From NCBI GenBank assembly GCA_010094045.1, contig ML986632.1, forward strand, positions 7,036 through 71,035: 64,000 bases of DNA. The letters run 5' to 3'. The stretch's first letter is position 1. Every line of letters starts with the position of its first letter. The DNA is from Lojkania enalia (Eukaryota > Ascomycota > Dothideomycetes > Pleosporales). Below the pieces are notes generated by a model. The model saw only the letters and a list, made by a program, of their open reading frames with translations. It had not been told where the DNA came from and did not search any database. A program made the translations under genes and the position numbers. This document shows positions 46,544-58,212 of the stretch, piece after piece.

Positions 46544-48553
46544 TTTTGTCGGTTGGTTAAGGAGGGTTGTGCGGGCGAGGGGATGGGCGTTGATTATTGA
46601 ATGTGGTCGAGCACTGAGCCTCGAGTTGGAATTTCGTGCGCCGGTTAGCGAGGCTACGGGGGAATAGTCGGGCCGCAGACAATTACGGTTAGCGCTACAA
46701 TGATATCGCCTATCAGGGTTCGATACTCAATGGCAAGAATCGTTCCACAAACTATGTACTACATTCATTCATGACTAGGAACTATCGCTCCCGTGTATAT
46801 GACCACTAGGAGAAGAATCTGAAGATTGTTAAATTATGGTGCGCCTACCTATCTTGTACAGGCCGGTACTCATTGCTAGTCTTGATACCGACGTTAGACT
46901 CACCCCACTGTGGTCCTGAATGACCATATATAGGATAAAGTCTCGCGATAGAACATTTGCACCCTCTCCGAACTAGTATCTCATTTAATTCGCCATGGCT
47001 GGTGTGGAAGGATTCGAACTCGTAAATGGAGTCACCGAAGCCGACATCGGTACCATGTGCAAACTCGGCTGAGCAGATGAGCCAGTCTAGTCCAGAATGA
47101 TGAAGAGCATCGCTCCGAAAGACATCAGTGGACTCTAAGCCAGCTTTCATACCTCTGGCCTTGGAAAATCAGGGAGCTGAGACCTCAAAGAAGTGGAGAA
47201 AGGCATAGGGTGAGCGGCTCCTCACCTTTAAATCTCTTCCTCAAGTCAACTTTTCAACCATAGCTTCAATGAGAGGCTCCTAGGCTGGACAAAACCACCC
47301 CATCCCCAACCCAATGAACCAGAGGAACAGAAACCTAGATAGCAAAGTCTGCAGAACATAAATAAGCATTTGGCAACCATTTTCTCCAGTCAGATCTTCG
47401 GCTCTTCAAGAGATTGTAGATATGATCCAGAGAAACATTTCCGTATGCCATTTCCCTTTCTTGCTCTTCCTAGTAACCGTGTTTATGCCTCGAGTTATAA
47501 CACAAGAAAAAGCCAATCATAATCGTTTTAGATAGAAGAAGCGCATTTGTACATTCAGCCTATTAACATCGTGGTCTAGGCACTTAGATGACGGCATATT
47601 ACAACAAGATTGCTAATGCTGTAGGGGGAAGCACCTTTTTTGGAGTGACACCATCCTCAAGAGATTTGTTCGAGAAAGGCCAGGTACAAAATCACCGGCA
47701 GACTCAAGTTAGACCTCAAAGGAGATGGGCCAGAGATGGCTTTGTACTAGATTCTATTTTGAGATCCGGCGCTCTCGTAGAGCTAGTTGTTGGCATCAGG
47801 AATGATTCTGAGCCGTGCACTATATTTATTTCCATTGAAAACCCACTATTCATCTCATACCTATTAATCAAGAGGCCAGTTTCGGACAAGTCTTGTGGAA
47901 GGAATAGCCCTTCGCAACAGAAGCCACGACTGATTCAGAAGACGTACCACATGATCAAGCCGGAAGATTCCACCCCGACCTGGCAACCCCTTCCCTCAAT
48001 TCCACGACCAAGCGACCCTCAACTCAGGACGGCACGCAATCATGCCTTCACTTGACGGAATCTCGCGGGACACCCTGAGCTATCTATATCACGCCCAAGA
48101 GACAAAAGCTAAGCCTGCGCTCTTTGCAACCCACCATCACAAAAAGCATCATAAGAACATTCTAGACATTGAAAATACATTGAGTAGAGTGTTAATGGGA
48201 TTGTAGCTTAGCACGAATGCACAGCGACTCGCAGAATAATCCACATCAGCCAAATCCACTAGCTACATTATGAGAGATAAACCATGAACAAACCACGCCT
48301 GAAAGTAAGCCATACCGTCAAGTCGTAACTAGAGTAGCCTTCACTATGTCTCCTCTAACACAATGTCCCATCGTGTTGTAGTAGAAAGTGTCTGGTAGTT
48401 GTTGAAAGCTAAGATACTTATACACCATTTGATTGTGATCGATATTTGGGAATTGAGAGTTCACTGAATTAAAGTGTCATCGCTATCCGTCCAAATATTG
48501 GCGTCAATCGGGAGCCACCTTTTTCGAACAAGGGACTTTAGCAGAGTGACAGT
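46544..48553. other. intergenic with two possible but unproven ORFs
   Basis: About 2 kb. A minus-strand ORF at 47150-46845 (101 codons) has protein-like composition (GLDWLICSAEFAHG, HTSHGELNEILVRRGCKC) and a GTGAGT donor after CAGTGG, so it could be one exon of a small unknown gene. I could not find convincing partner exons. A plus-strand ORF at 47588-48055 (155 codons) has no recognisable domain. Both are left unannotated as genes. Confidence 0.35.
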
Positions 48554-49144
48554 CTACCACTTCGGCTGCGTGACCTTGCTAGTGATCCAGCCATTATCGG
48601 AATGCGCCATATGGCAATCTAGGTTACAAGAGCCAGTGAGAGTCATTGCGCTGCAGCGCCACCGCCTACAGACCTGTCCAGAAGCACAGCAGTTGTCGCA
48701 AATTGGTGTGTTATTGCAGGCTCTGTACAATGCGGCACAATTGAAGCAAGGTATTGTGTTTTTCGGGATTTTTGCGTTCGGGCCCGGCGTGATAAGGTGC
48801 GCGCTGAGGCGGAGAGAACGATTCGAGTCCTTGGCGTTGTCAAGCTGGCGCTGCATATCTTCGAGGCTCTTAGTCTTGTCGTCAAGATCTTTCTTAAGGG
48901 CATCGTTCTCGTCGTTCTTGTCCGTGAGCAGACCCGCACGCTCTCCTTTCATCTGCTTGAGTGCGGATTCCTCCTCCACCTTCTTGGTGAGCTGTGAGAG
49001 GTTCTTGATCTTGATCTGCTGCGTCGCAAGCTCCGCCTTAAGACGCATAATCTCCTGGTCTTGGGCAGACAGTCTCCCAAGAAGACCATCTGCAGCGGCC
49101 GAAAACTGAGCGGCGTAATCGCCGCTGAGGTTGGCATCATACAT
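48554..49144 (-). CDS. coiled-coil protein with C-terminal Zn2Cys6-spaced cysteine cluster
   Basis: Single exon, 196 residues. Residues about 20-110 form a long charged heptad-rich segment (LSAQDQEIMRLKAELATQQ through KSLEDMQRQLDNAKDS), very likely a coiled coil. The C-terminal part has six cysteines at 133, 136, 143, 149, 152 and 159, spaced C-x2-C-x6-C-x5-C-x2-C-x6-C, exactly the zinc binuclear cluster spacing. Additional Cys lie at 153, 164, 173 and 177. Classical fungal transcription factors carry this cluster near the N-terminus with a basic loop and the coiled coil after it. Here the order is reversed and the loop is not basic, so DNA binding is doubtful. Function unknown. Confidence 0.65.
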   Translation of the reverse strand: MYDANLSGDYAAQFSAAADGLLGRLSAQDQEIMRLKAELATQQIKIKNLSQLTKKVEEESALKQMKGERAGLLTDKNDENDALKKDLDDKTKSLEDMQRQLDNAKDSNRSLRLSAHLITPGPNAKIPKNTIPCFNCAALYRACNNTPICDNCCASGQVCRRWRCSAMTLTGSCNLDCHMAHSDNGWITSKVTQPKW

Positions 49145-49528
49145 GATGTAGGCGGATGGGAACGGGGGATTGATGCGGAGATTCCCGGCTCTGGGTTGTT
49201 GTGCGCCACCAATGGGTTGCGCGGAACTAGGTGAGGAGGAGAAAAGAAGGAGAGAGAGGGCAAGCTCTTTAAATAAAAGGAGATGAAGGTAACGATGCCA
49301 AGAATTATGACCACCTCACTTCCACAAAGAGCAAGCGCGCGAGGACTAGGATTAGGCCACAGGGCGGTATAATGAGGATCGAAGAAGGCAAAACACATCA
49401 AGGAAATTGAAAAGTATTCCTATAAGTGAGATTACTATTTTTTTAATATAGGAAGGTATCTTCATATAGTACGCTTCATGTATCAATGGGCGAACCGGGC
49501 AGAAGCCACCCTCAGCTAATGAGCTTTC
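49145..49528. other. intergenic
   Basis: About 380 bases: leader of the coiled-coil gene and 3' flank of the permease, both minus strand. Nothing else recognised. Confidence 0.4.
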
Positions 49529-51255
49529 TTATCTTCTAAATTTCTTCAGTTCCCATAAACGGACCGGTGGATAGACTAGGGCGGCCCAGGCAAAGCCAAT
49601 GTAGTTACCCATCTAGTTTGGCATTGTTAGCTGAACCCTTTTTTGTATCGTCTACGAACTTACATCCGCACCGTATTCTCCTACCAACTTTGCAATGGGT
49701 CCAATGTACCACACTTGGGCCATACAGAGAATCGCGCCGGTCCATCCAATTAAGAAGGCAATCAAAGCTGCAATGCCTAGAGGCAGCTTCTTCTTTTCAT
49801 TCCAGACGGCCCAGTTGAAAGCAGTCTTACGGCGGAAAACAAAATGCTCCTCGAGCGTGATAGCCATCCATATTGAGACCCAGTAGCCCATAAGTGCAAG
49901 AAAGTTAGTGAAGATCTCTGCCAGATGACCACGTCCAGCCAAAGCGCAGACAGTGTAAATTACTACGCCAATGGTATTCCATATGATACGAGGTACCACA
50001 GCCGCCCATCTTCCCAGTATCTGGGCATCAATGCCGGACGAGTATCTAGGGAAGCAGTCAGCTTGGGTCGGCCCGACTAGAGTCTACTGGGAGAATCACA
50101 ACTCACGTTGGCGGAATAAGATTGCCAACCAGGCCCAAAGCTACAATGACTCCGCAGAAGCTACCGAATGTGCCTAATGGTCTATATCCTTCTACAATAA
50201 GTGCACCCTGGGAGGTGCCATAAGCTTCTTCATAGGCGGGGTTTACAAACATGCCAGAAGCAAGCCCAATACCAATGATGAACGCAAATGTGAAGCTTAA
50301 AGACAAGCCAATCATAGTGACTGAGAAGATCTTCCACCTTGGCGTGTCCTCTGGGTAGTAGACAAAGTAATCCGCGGCCCCTCCTCCATAGGTGATGGCA
50401 GCCGCTAGAGTAAGCCCAAAGAACGACAGCCTATTTCCCGCTAGTGTTGCCGCATCGCCCTCAGATTTGGAGTATATATTGAAGTTCGGGCCGGCGACAC
50501 CATATAAAATGCAGAGGACGATCAATTGAGGGAGCCACGAGTATCGCTCATAGTAGTGGAAGACCTGATATCCAAATGTAGTAATGCCCCAGGTTATGAC
50601 CGCAACAATGACTATGCCCACCACCACAGATATTTTGTTATCCGACACGGCCGATAATATTTGGCCGGCAACCACACAGTCAATCATGGCGTACCCGAGA
50701 AGCACGATAATGTTCAGAATAACAATAAGTTTCGAAGGCCACCACCCCATGATGTACCTAGAACAGATTAGCAATGTTCGGAAACGGCATCAATAGTTTG
50801 AATGCCTACCGAGCAAAGATCATGGTACGATTTCCGCTTTTCGGGCCAAATGTCGCAATGTATGCTACGGCAAGGCATCCAATAAACATGCCGAACACAG
50901 CACACAACGTGGAATCAAGGAAGCCCAGGTAGAAGACAGCCGGCCCTAGCATTCCCAGCGTGATATTGTTTGCCGCAAGATTGAACGAAGTCCACAAAAG
51001 GGCCACCTGAGTATATCCTAGCGTGTGCATATCGTGACGCTCGTCTGGCTCCACGCGTTGGATCCCGCGCGCTTCCAGATTGTATGCAGCCAGCTGTCTT
51101 TCAAATCTTTTCCATTGCACATGAAGCCTCCCAGCAAAAGTCGAGGGATTGGTCGGCGCCCCATTCTCGCTAACTGGGAGGCCGTCGTTCGGGGTCAGGA
51201 CCGGGTGTGTGGTCTTCTCACCACGAGGGATAGATGGCTGGCGAGCGGGTTCCAT
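49529..51255 (-). CDS. NCS1-family permease, probably for thiamine or a related nucleobase
   Basis: Four exons on the minus strand (51255-50810, 50757-50107, 50045-49664, 49612-49529) give 520 residues. It has a polar N-terminus of about 70 residues and then about 12 membrane segments. Family marks include the NLAANNITLGMLGP block in the first helices, RYIMGWWPSK across the first splice, and GNLIPPTYSSGIDAQILGRW across the second. The last exon adds MGNYIGFAWAALVYPPVRLW and a basic end. By family this is a cytosine/purine/thiamine (FCY2-THI-type) symporter in the plasma membrane. The TPP riboswitch just upstream on the same strand argues for thiamine or a thiamine precursor as substrate; that is inference from regulation, not from the transporter sequence. 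Confidence 0.88.
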
Positions 51256-51263
51256 GAGAGCCT

Positions 51264-51400
51264 ATATACATTAGTAGCACTCCGATAGAAGGGAGCAATG
51301 CACGATGTCCTTTCGCAGGGTTTAACCTGATCAAGTTCAGACCGTATTTCTCAGATCGTCGTCCAGCGCTGGGTGCCGCTCCGGGATGCAGAGCTAGTTA
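51264..51400 (-). promoter_or_regulatory. TPP riboswitch (THI element) in the 5' leader
   Basis: Read on the minus strand, the leader contains the conserved TPP-aptamer blocks in order: GGAGCGGCACCCAGCG, CTGAGA (51,354-51,349), TGAACTTGATCAGG, then TTAAACCCTGCGAAAGGA. This matches the eukaryotic TPP aptamer, including the CTGAGA and CTTGATC pyrimidine-sensing elements. Downstream, a CTACTAATG branch site and an ATATAG acceptor (51,263-51,262) sit 7 bases before the ATG, so a 5'-UTR intron is likely. CAG-GTTAAA inside the aptamer is a candidate donor. In Neurospora, such riboswitches control alternative splicing of leader introns in thiamine genes; the same mechanism is inferred here. The aptamer core is about 51,305-51,390. 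Confidence 0.9.
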
Positions 51401-52526
51401 GACAGCATTCCGCGCTGGATGACGACCACCGGTCTCATGCAATTGCTTATGTCAATACCTTGATCAAGCCATTTTCTGCTACTCAGCTCCATGATTAAGT
51501 GGCTATTGTCGTACTTTGATGCTAGTGGAGCTTGTCGAGGATGCTTCGGGACTGGAGCGACAGCGGAATAGCGAGGAGGGTCAACGAACGTTTGAGACCA
51601 CGGAGCAGTATTCCGTCAATAAGACTATGGCGACAGACGTGTAGGCACTATCGGAACCTTAAAAGAAGGATGGGGATCCTGAGGGACAGGTTGATACAGT
51701 GCGTGATGCTGTTCTGGATCTGCGCAAAAGCATTTTCGCCCTTGTGTCCAGCGTGGTTAGTCCCGCGATAGCGTTGTATCGAATGGCTCGGCGCACGGCT
51801 TGCTTTCCATGGTACTCCTATAAGTAGACTCAGACTTGCAATTCAATGGTACTGGTTGTATAGCAGATGCTGTCGTAGATGTGTCTGCAGCATGCTAATG
51901 ACTCGAGTGTTGAAACGCCAGAGCTACCGAGCCGCCCTCCAGCCCGACCTCGCCGCTCAGAGCCCTAGGGCCACGTGAGATTACATCACCACTCAAGTCC
52001 AGTCTTCGATTCCCCCGTCTACATTCAAACAGTGACGATGCTAAGAGCATATATCACGACACAAACATATCCCAGTGGCCTCAGTGGTGCGGCATAGGCA
52101 CTCTAACATGCTAGGTCCTGTCGGAGACACTCGTCACGTGCATCACCAGCGTTGAACCCGGCCCAACTCACTTCCCGCATAAGTGTGCTCCATTCCCACA
52201 AAAGAAAGTCCATCCGCCGCTCGTGTCGCTCTTATCTCCTCCGTACCTTTTCCTTTAACAACGCCATGCAACCACCCGCACCATGCCTGTCCGGAGTTGA
52301 CAATGGCGGCTAACGGGCGTCTTGGAGCTCCTCGAAGTCGCCTAGTTCCAAAAACCGCCTCCCCTAGCTTATCGTGATGCCCGGGAGGCTGGGAAGACAA
52401 TCCTGGATACGGATCGGTACCTTGGGTGTATGTCATCAATGATGGATGCTATTTAGACAGCCAGACAAGCCTCAAGCAGCCATGTTGCTCAAGCTAAGTT
52501 CTCAGCAATCGTCTATTTTCAGCAAC
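51401..52526. other. shared upstream region of divergent permease and oxidase
   Basis: About 1.1 kb between the riboswitch leader and the oxidase start. ORFs such as 51532-51771 and 52143-52439 have no recognisable content. It presumably holds the promoters of both genes. Confidence 0.45.
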
Positions 52527-54215
52527 ATGGTCCGTAAATACAACCTCCTTTGCGCGGGACTATGGTCCTTACAGGCCCGCGCAGTGCCTTTCCTCGAGTC
52601 TAGAGGGAATGCCAGCACGTGTAAGAGGACTACCGTTGCTATCCTAGGCGGAGGTGTAGCGGGAATTACAGCTGCAGTATGAAGTCCCTTTCCTTCCGTT
52701 TCTCTACATGATGCCCTGACACCGCCGTGCAGCAAGCTCTTTCAAACCAGTCTATTACAGATTTTCTAATTATCGAATTCAATGGAGATATCGGCGGCCG
52801 TATGATAGATACCAATTTTGGGGAAGATCCAGAAGGAAATCCTTACAAGGTCGAGCTTGGTGCAAACTGGGTAAGATGTCATTCTTATGCTAGTAGTGCT
52901 CGAATCTAAGTGGTTCTAGGTACAAGGCCTAGGAACCGAGGGTGGGCCAGAAAATCCGATCTGGACTTTCACAAAAGAGTACAATATATCAAACGAATAT
53001 TCGGATTATTCCGCTATTATGACCTTCAACGAAACAGGAGCTGTCGACTATACTGGTATACTAGACGAGTTCGAAGAATACTGGACAGTATTTGAACAGA
53101 ATGCCGGCTACATTCTCACAGAGAATCTGCAGGACCGCAGTTTCCGTGCAGGTCTCAGCCAGGCAGGTTGGAAACCCAAGAAAGATATGATGGCCCAAGC
53201 TGTTGAGTGGTGGATGTGGGACTGGGAAACCTCTACGACTCCAGAAGAAAGCGGATTCGTCTTTGGGATTACTGGTTATAACTTAACTTTCTATCAATAC
53301 TCCGAGGAGAACAATTTTGTAACTGATCAGCGTGGCTTTGTCACTCTACTGAAAGGCATCGCATCCACCTTTCTCGAGCCAAACGACCCACGGTTATTAT
53401 TGAACAGCATTGTCACGAATATAGCTTATTCCAGCGACGGTGTCACTATCACTCTCGATGATGGTTCGTGTGTACAGGCCGATTACGCTATTTGCACATT
53501 TTCCCTCGGCGTGCTACAGAATGATGCCGTAGCGTTTGAACCCGAATTACCAGAATGGAAGCAGACGTCAATCGCAACCTTCCAGATGGGCACTTATACT
53601 AAGATCTTTTACCAGTTCAACGAAACATTTTGGGACCCGGAGACGCAGTTCTTCTTGTACGCATCTCCGACAAAGCGTGGCTATTATCCTGTCTGGCAAA
53701 GTCTGACGCCTGAGGGGTTTATTCCGGACTCGAACATCATCTTTGCCACAGTTGTGGGACGAGAATCTTACCGAATAGAAGCACAAGACGACGATACGAC
53801 AATGCAAGAAGGGCTAGAAGTTTTACGTCAAATGTTTCCTGATAAAAATATCCCGGATCCGATCGCATTTATGTATCCTCGCTGGAGTCTCGTGCCTTGG
53901 TCATACGGCAGCTACTCCAATTGGCCCGTTGGGACGACACTTGAGAATCATCAAAATCTTCGTGCAAATGTAGATAGGCTCTACTTTGCTGGAGAGCACA
54001 CCTCGACGGAATATTTCGGTTTTCTTCATGGTGCCTGGTTCGAAGGTAGAGAAGCCGGCGAGCGAATAGCAGGTGAGCTTACAAAAGACTGCGTAAACGT
54101 TGCTTCGGGTTGTGGTAACTATACAAATTACGAGGTATTGCATGGTACGACGACATACGACGAGTACAATGCTTTCAACGGTATGTCGGTGAGCCCTTTC
54201 TTCGTCGCGGAATAA
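52527..54215 (+). CDS. secreted FAD-dependent polyamine oxidase-like amine oxidase
   Basis: Three exons (52527-52676, 52733-52870, 52920-54215) join in phase 0 to 527 residues. The start at 52,527 gives a signal-peptide-like N-terminus (NLLCAGLWSLQARA). Next comes the FAD dinucleotide motif AILGGGVAGITAA (about residues 38-50). The flavin-ring loop follows at FNGDIGGRM, and substrate-channel segments lie in the middle. The C-terminal FAD contact is YFAGEHTSTEYFGFLHGAW (about residues 470-490). Many N-glycosylation sites (NET, NLT, NYT) fit secretion. Family reaction: oxidation of polyamines or N-acetyl-polyamines with release of hydrogen peroxide. A YEVLHGTTTY-like C-terminus beyond the FAD domain is of unknown role. 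The splice joins rebuild conserved motifs, so the model is firm. Confidence 0.88.
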
Positions 54216-54401
54216 TAGGATCGTATTCAGTTCATTTAATACCCTTTGACTTTGAGGCCAAATCTTGTTTCAACATCCCCGCCTGTACACACTAATACGG
54301 CAATCTATTTAATACTAAATGGTATCTACTCAATACTAAAGTTATTCTGTGGCATGAATTGTTATGGTAGGACAGCGGCAGCACCTTTTCCCTTATTCTT
54401 A

Positions 54402-54409
54402 TTCTTCTT

Positions 54410-54439
<30 letters not shown>
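54402..54439 (+). repeat. (TTC)n microsatellite
   Basis: About twelve uninterrupted TTC units, flanked by TTATTC-type degenerate units. Located 190 bases after the stop of the amine oxidase gene, probably in its 3' region. Confidence 0.9.
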
Positions 54440-54440
<1 letters not shown>

Positions 54441-57400
54441 AAGCTCGCTTAAATGATCGAAAAGTGGTAGGATATCAATAATCCTCTACTGTTCTACTCC
54501 AGAAATCTCCCCAATTTTTTTTTAATACTACTTTAGTATATCGTCTGAATTGTCAACAGGTCTAGGATATCAATGACCTCTTTCTATTCAGGCCCGGGCT
54601 TTTCCAACTCATTTCCTTTCACTTTTCAATATCGTCGCTTTCTCTCATCTCAGATAAAATCTCTTACATTCTGTCATCCATCCACCATTATGGACGCCAC
54701 ACCTATTGATCTGCGAGCCCCTTGCATGAGCTGCCCAACAGGGAATTTCACACGATTTGGCACGCTCTCACTGCACGACATCAGCCTTTCAAGACCCCGC
54801 TCGAAGTCCCCAACATCTAGAACATTCGGCCATTAGCGCCAACAAGAATAACGGAGAGCTACCTGTCATACTGTTCTTTCGAGACTCTATCCAAGTTGAG
54901 GCTAGTGACTAGTAGGGAAGAGCTGCCTATTGCAAGTGTTGTAATGACTTCGATGGAGAGATAGGCTATAGGAAGTTAAAATGTCAGTGTGCACTTCACT
55001 GAGCAGATATTTGATTGTTCGGGAGGGTTATAATTCATTTAGGGGGGAGTGGCCTCTGTCTATGCTTCTGAAGCGCTCTTCTATATTATGTACTTCCTTG
55101 AACGCGACCGGTCAAAGTTAGGGATAACTCAGGGTGTGGTTGTGGCTGAGCATGCCTTTCCCCGTTTTGAAATGGCCTAGTTGATTAGTTGTCCATAATG
55201 ACCCACAAATCATTCTAGTACGTCCGCATATTCTTTTACAGTGTAGCTGGTTTTACAACTCTAATATTCTGTTCAGGAACTTGTGTGCTTGCCGAAAATG
55301 TGGTGTAAAACGTTTACACCATGGCCCGGTCGAGCGGAAACTCCTTTAAGAGACATGATACCTTGCACAAGCTTTTAGTCCATCATCAAGAATCAGCACC
55401 CTTCTAAAGTTCCTTATGAGGGTCGATTAGAATAATCGCTTTCTACTTATAGCTATTTCTTCCAAAAAAGAGCGAAGATCGGGCTTCGTTTATCTACTTT
55501 CCCGGCGCCTTTCATTCATGATTCCTCTTTCTAGACTCAGGATTTGTGTCAAGCTCTGACTATTTTCTACTACTTGTCTTTCCCTTTCAGCTATGCTACT
55601 ATAATCATTCATTGGTATATGCCACCTCGACCGCGGGTTGGCGACCGGAAATTAGGGTTCTCTCTAAGTAGATCATAAAGGCCTAATAGTTTAGTGACGG
55701 AAGGACCTGAACTTTGCTTAAAGTCTATTCACGAATCACAATAGAATCCTTGAAACTTTTCAAGTTCTCCACTTCAAAGAAAGGGGCTATCTAGACCAAT
55801 AGGTTGCAGGACAGGGTGCGGTGGAGAGAAAGCAGAGCACGTGACTGTACAGCTTGTATTCCATAGTGTTAGCTAATAGTAATCCAACAAGGTTTGCAAT
55901 TCAAGGTGAAGAAGGCCCTGCTAGAGAATGATATCCCAATCAGAGACGTTGCCCTGACTTCGATCAGCTGCGATATTCTCTGCGAACAGTCCACCGGATG
56001 TGAGCACTTAAAACCCATTTCCCTTCTTTTCTAATCGCTTCTTTTATGTATTCATAGGTTGTTGTGAGTCATGGATCCTTAGGATACTGAAATACTGTCG
56101 AATTTGATTATATTATTTTGTTACAGGCTTTGTACACTATATAATACTACAGATGTTTTATTGTGAAAGGCTTGTGTTCTGGATAACAAGATTTAGCAAA
56201 ATCTGACATTGAGAGAGTAGTCTAATAAACGAAACCTGAAGCTTCAACTCACTTGACTCCGTGGAGTCTCTTCGTGATGTTATCGAATAGTATACTTCCA
56301 AGCATTCTTCACTTCAGTCGCTCATTGAAGTCTATTAAAAACTCGTTTCTTCTAGGCAAAGGTATCTTAATTTCAAGAAGAGCTTAATTTATAAAGCAAC
56401 GAATTAATGAAAGATGGTCCACCGTCGCCAACAAACTGGTTTAGTGTTCCTTCTGACATCAAGGCAAAACTATCAACTGTTTTAATACCGTACCAGTGTA
56501 TATAATTTAAGCCCTGTCTCAACAAAAGGACTTCCCACCGCTCATCACATAAGTCGGGATGATGTTCTCTCCGAGCTCGCCTTATTGTCTACAACCGGTA
56601 TGCCGAGAAATCACGCCCTTCCCACGACAGTGGTAAGTTCAGCTCGTAAGTATCCCTATCCTATTATTCTAATTACGCTAATACAATGATTAGGTTGGCA
56701 ATTGCCCCGTTCAAGTATAAAACAAGGCCAATTTGGGACCTCTATAGCGGCATCAGCACGTTTTCAGTCCATTAGGCAAGCCATTATACAGAAGTAGCTG
56801 CATACATCCGCATACGAAAACTTTCTAGCTATCACACCGCTCCATTCATCTCCTCCTCAATTCTGAACAACCACCAATCACTGCGCATGGAATCAATAAT
56901 GCAAGGGCGGATACCTTCCCATTCACACCCGCCAATTTAGGAAAGGAACAAGTAGCACCGGACTGAGGTCTGAGGTCTATACACTAATTTCCCCCATCAC
57001 TCCACATAGTACCTCATCGCGATGCAACGAACCTATCGGATAGCCCGTTCTTGATCCCCGTCCGACGCAGGTACATAAGTAGTATGCCCATCTCCACGCG
57101 AGGTACCTATCTCAACCTATAAAACCCGCGTCGTTCACACTCCGACAGGTCATCTGGCCGCCCCTCGTCGCCGCCACACATACACACCTCAGCCCGGCGT
57201 CCAGCGCCTCTCCGCCGGGCTCCGGGAACCAAAGGCCCTTGATCATCGCGGCAACTTGGGCAAAGCCCGCCCGCGCTGCGACCCGTCTGCAAGCCAGGGC
57301 CCCTGCATGCCGAACACTGAGGCTTCTAGAAGTAATGGAAGCGATAGAATAATCCCCGGCCCACGCCACGATCGCGGGAGGCTCGTCGCTGAAACGGTTG

Positions 57401-58179
57401 GACTGTCAGGCCAGCGGACGTGAGATTCCGCCTGCTCTGCGGGCTGTGTGTGTAACCATGGGGGAGGGGTATGTATGCCGAAGCGAGTGAATAGGGGAAA
57501 TAATTTCGCCGTGGGGAGGGGGATTGGATGGGGGCGGCTGAGATGGATGCGCTGCGCAGCGCAGCGCATCTAATCTCACCTCAGCACTCTGCAAAATGCG
57601 AGTGCTCGAGTGTAATTGTACTGTACGTACTACTACTTACGCCGAACACGAGCCGCCCCGCTACCTATGCTCGCGTGCGTTGTGCAACGCTCGATGTCAT
57701 CGGTCCGGCCGCGATCCTGACCAGCCCTCCACCTATTCCCATACAAAGTCATCTAGATGGGCGAAATTGGTCGTTTGCCTTGTTCATATACATAGATGCG
57801 GCGTCGGTCGCACAAGGACCGTGAAGGGAGACATCCAGCGAGCATCAGCGAGCCAGTTGCCCGATCCGAATGCAGGCTGGCAAACCGGCCCAGTACATGG
57901 CAAACCCAGCGTTGAGGTCGCGTACCCGGCGACCACGTTCCCCCAATATCGGCCACGTTTCGCGGCCAATAGACAGGATGGCCTCCGTCGGACCTTGTCT
58001 TGTGCGACAGACATGCTGGTGCGGTCTGAGGGGCAGCTAATGTAGCTCATGCTCACTCTGCATCTGCAAGCCGGGCCTGCTGCTGTGCATCGTATCAATC
58101 CGATATCGAGCCTGCAGCGAGCCATGGCTGCTTGGCTGGGGTCGCGATAGGCTGGTGGTGGGGTTTTGAAGGGGTGAGC

Positions 58180-58212
58180 ATGGACGTGGCATGGGCGTGG
58201 CATGGGCGTGGC
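58180..58212 (+). repeat. 11-bp tandem (ATGGGCGTGGC)x3
   Basis: Three near-identical 11-base units in a GC-rich region. No coding frame of interest uses it. Confidence 0.8.

Noticed and set aside
46995..47030. GAGTTCGAATCC on the minus strand, like a tRNA B box
   Set aside because: No T-stem pairing, no A box or acceptor stem around it; it lies inside an ORF with protein-like composition.
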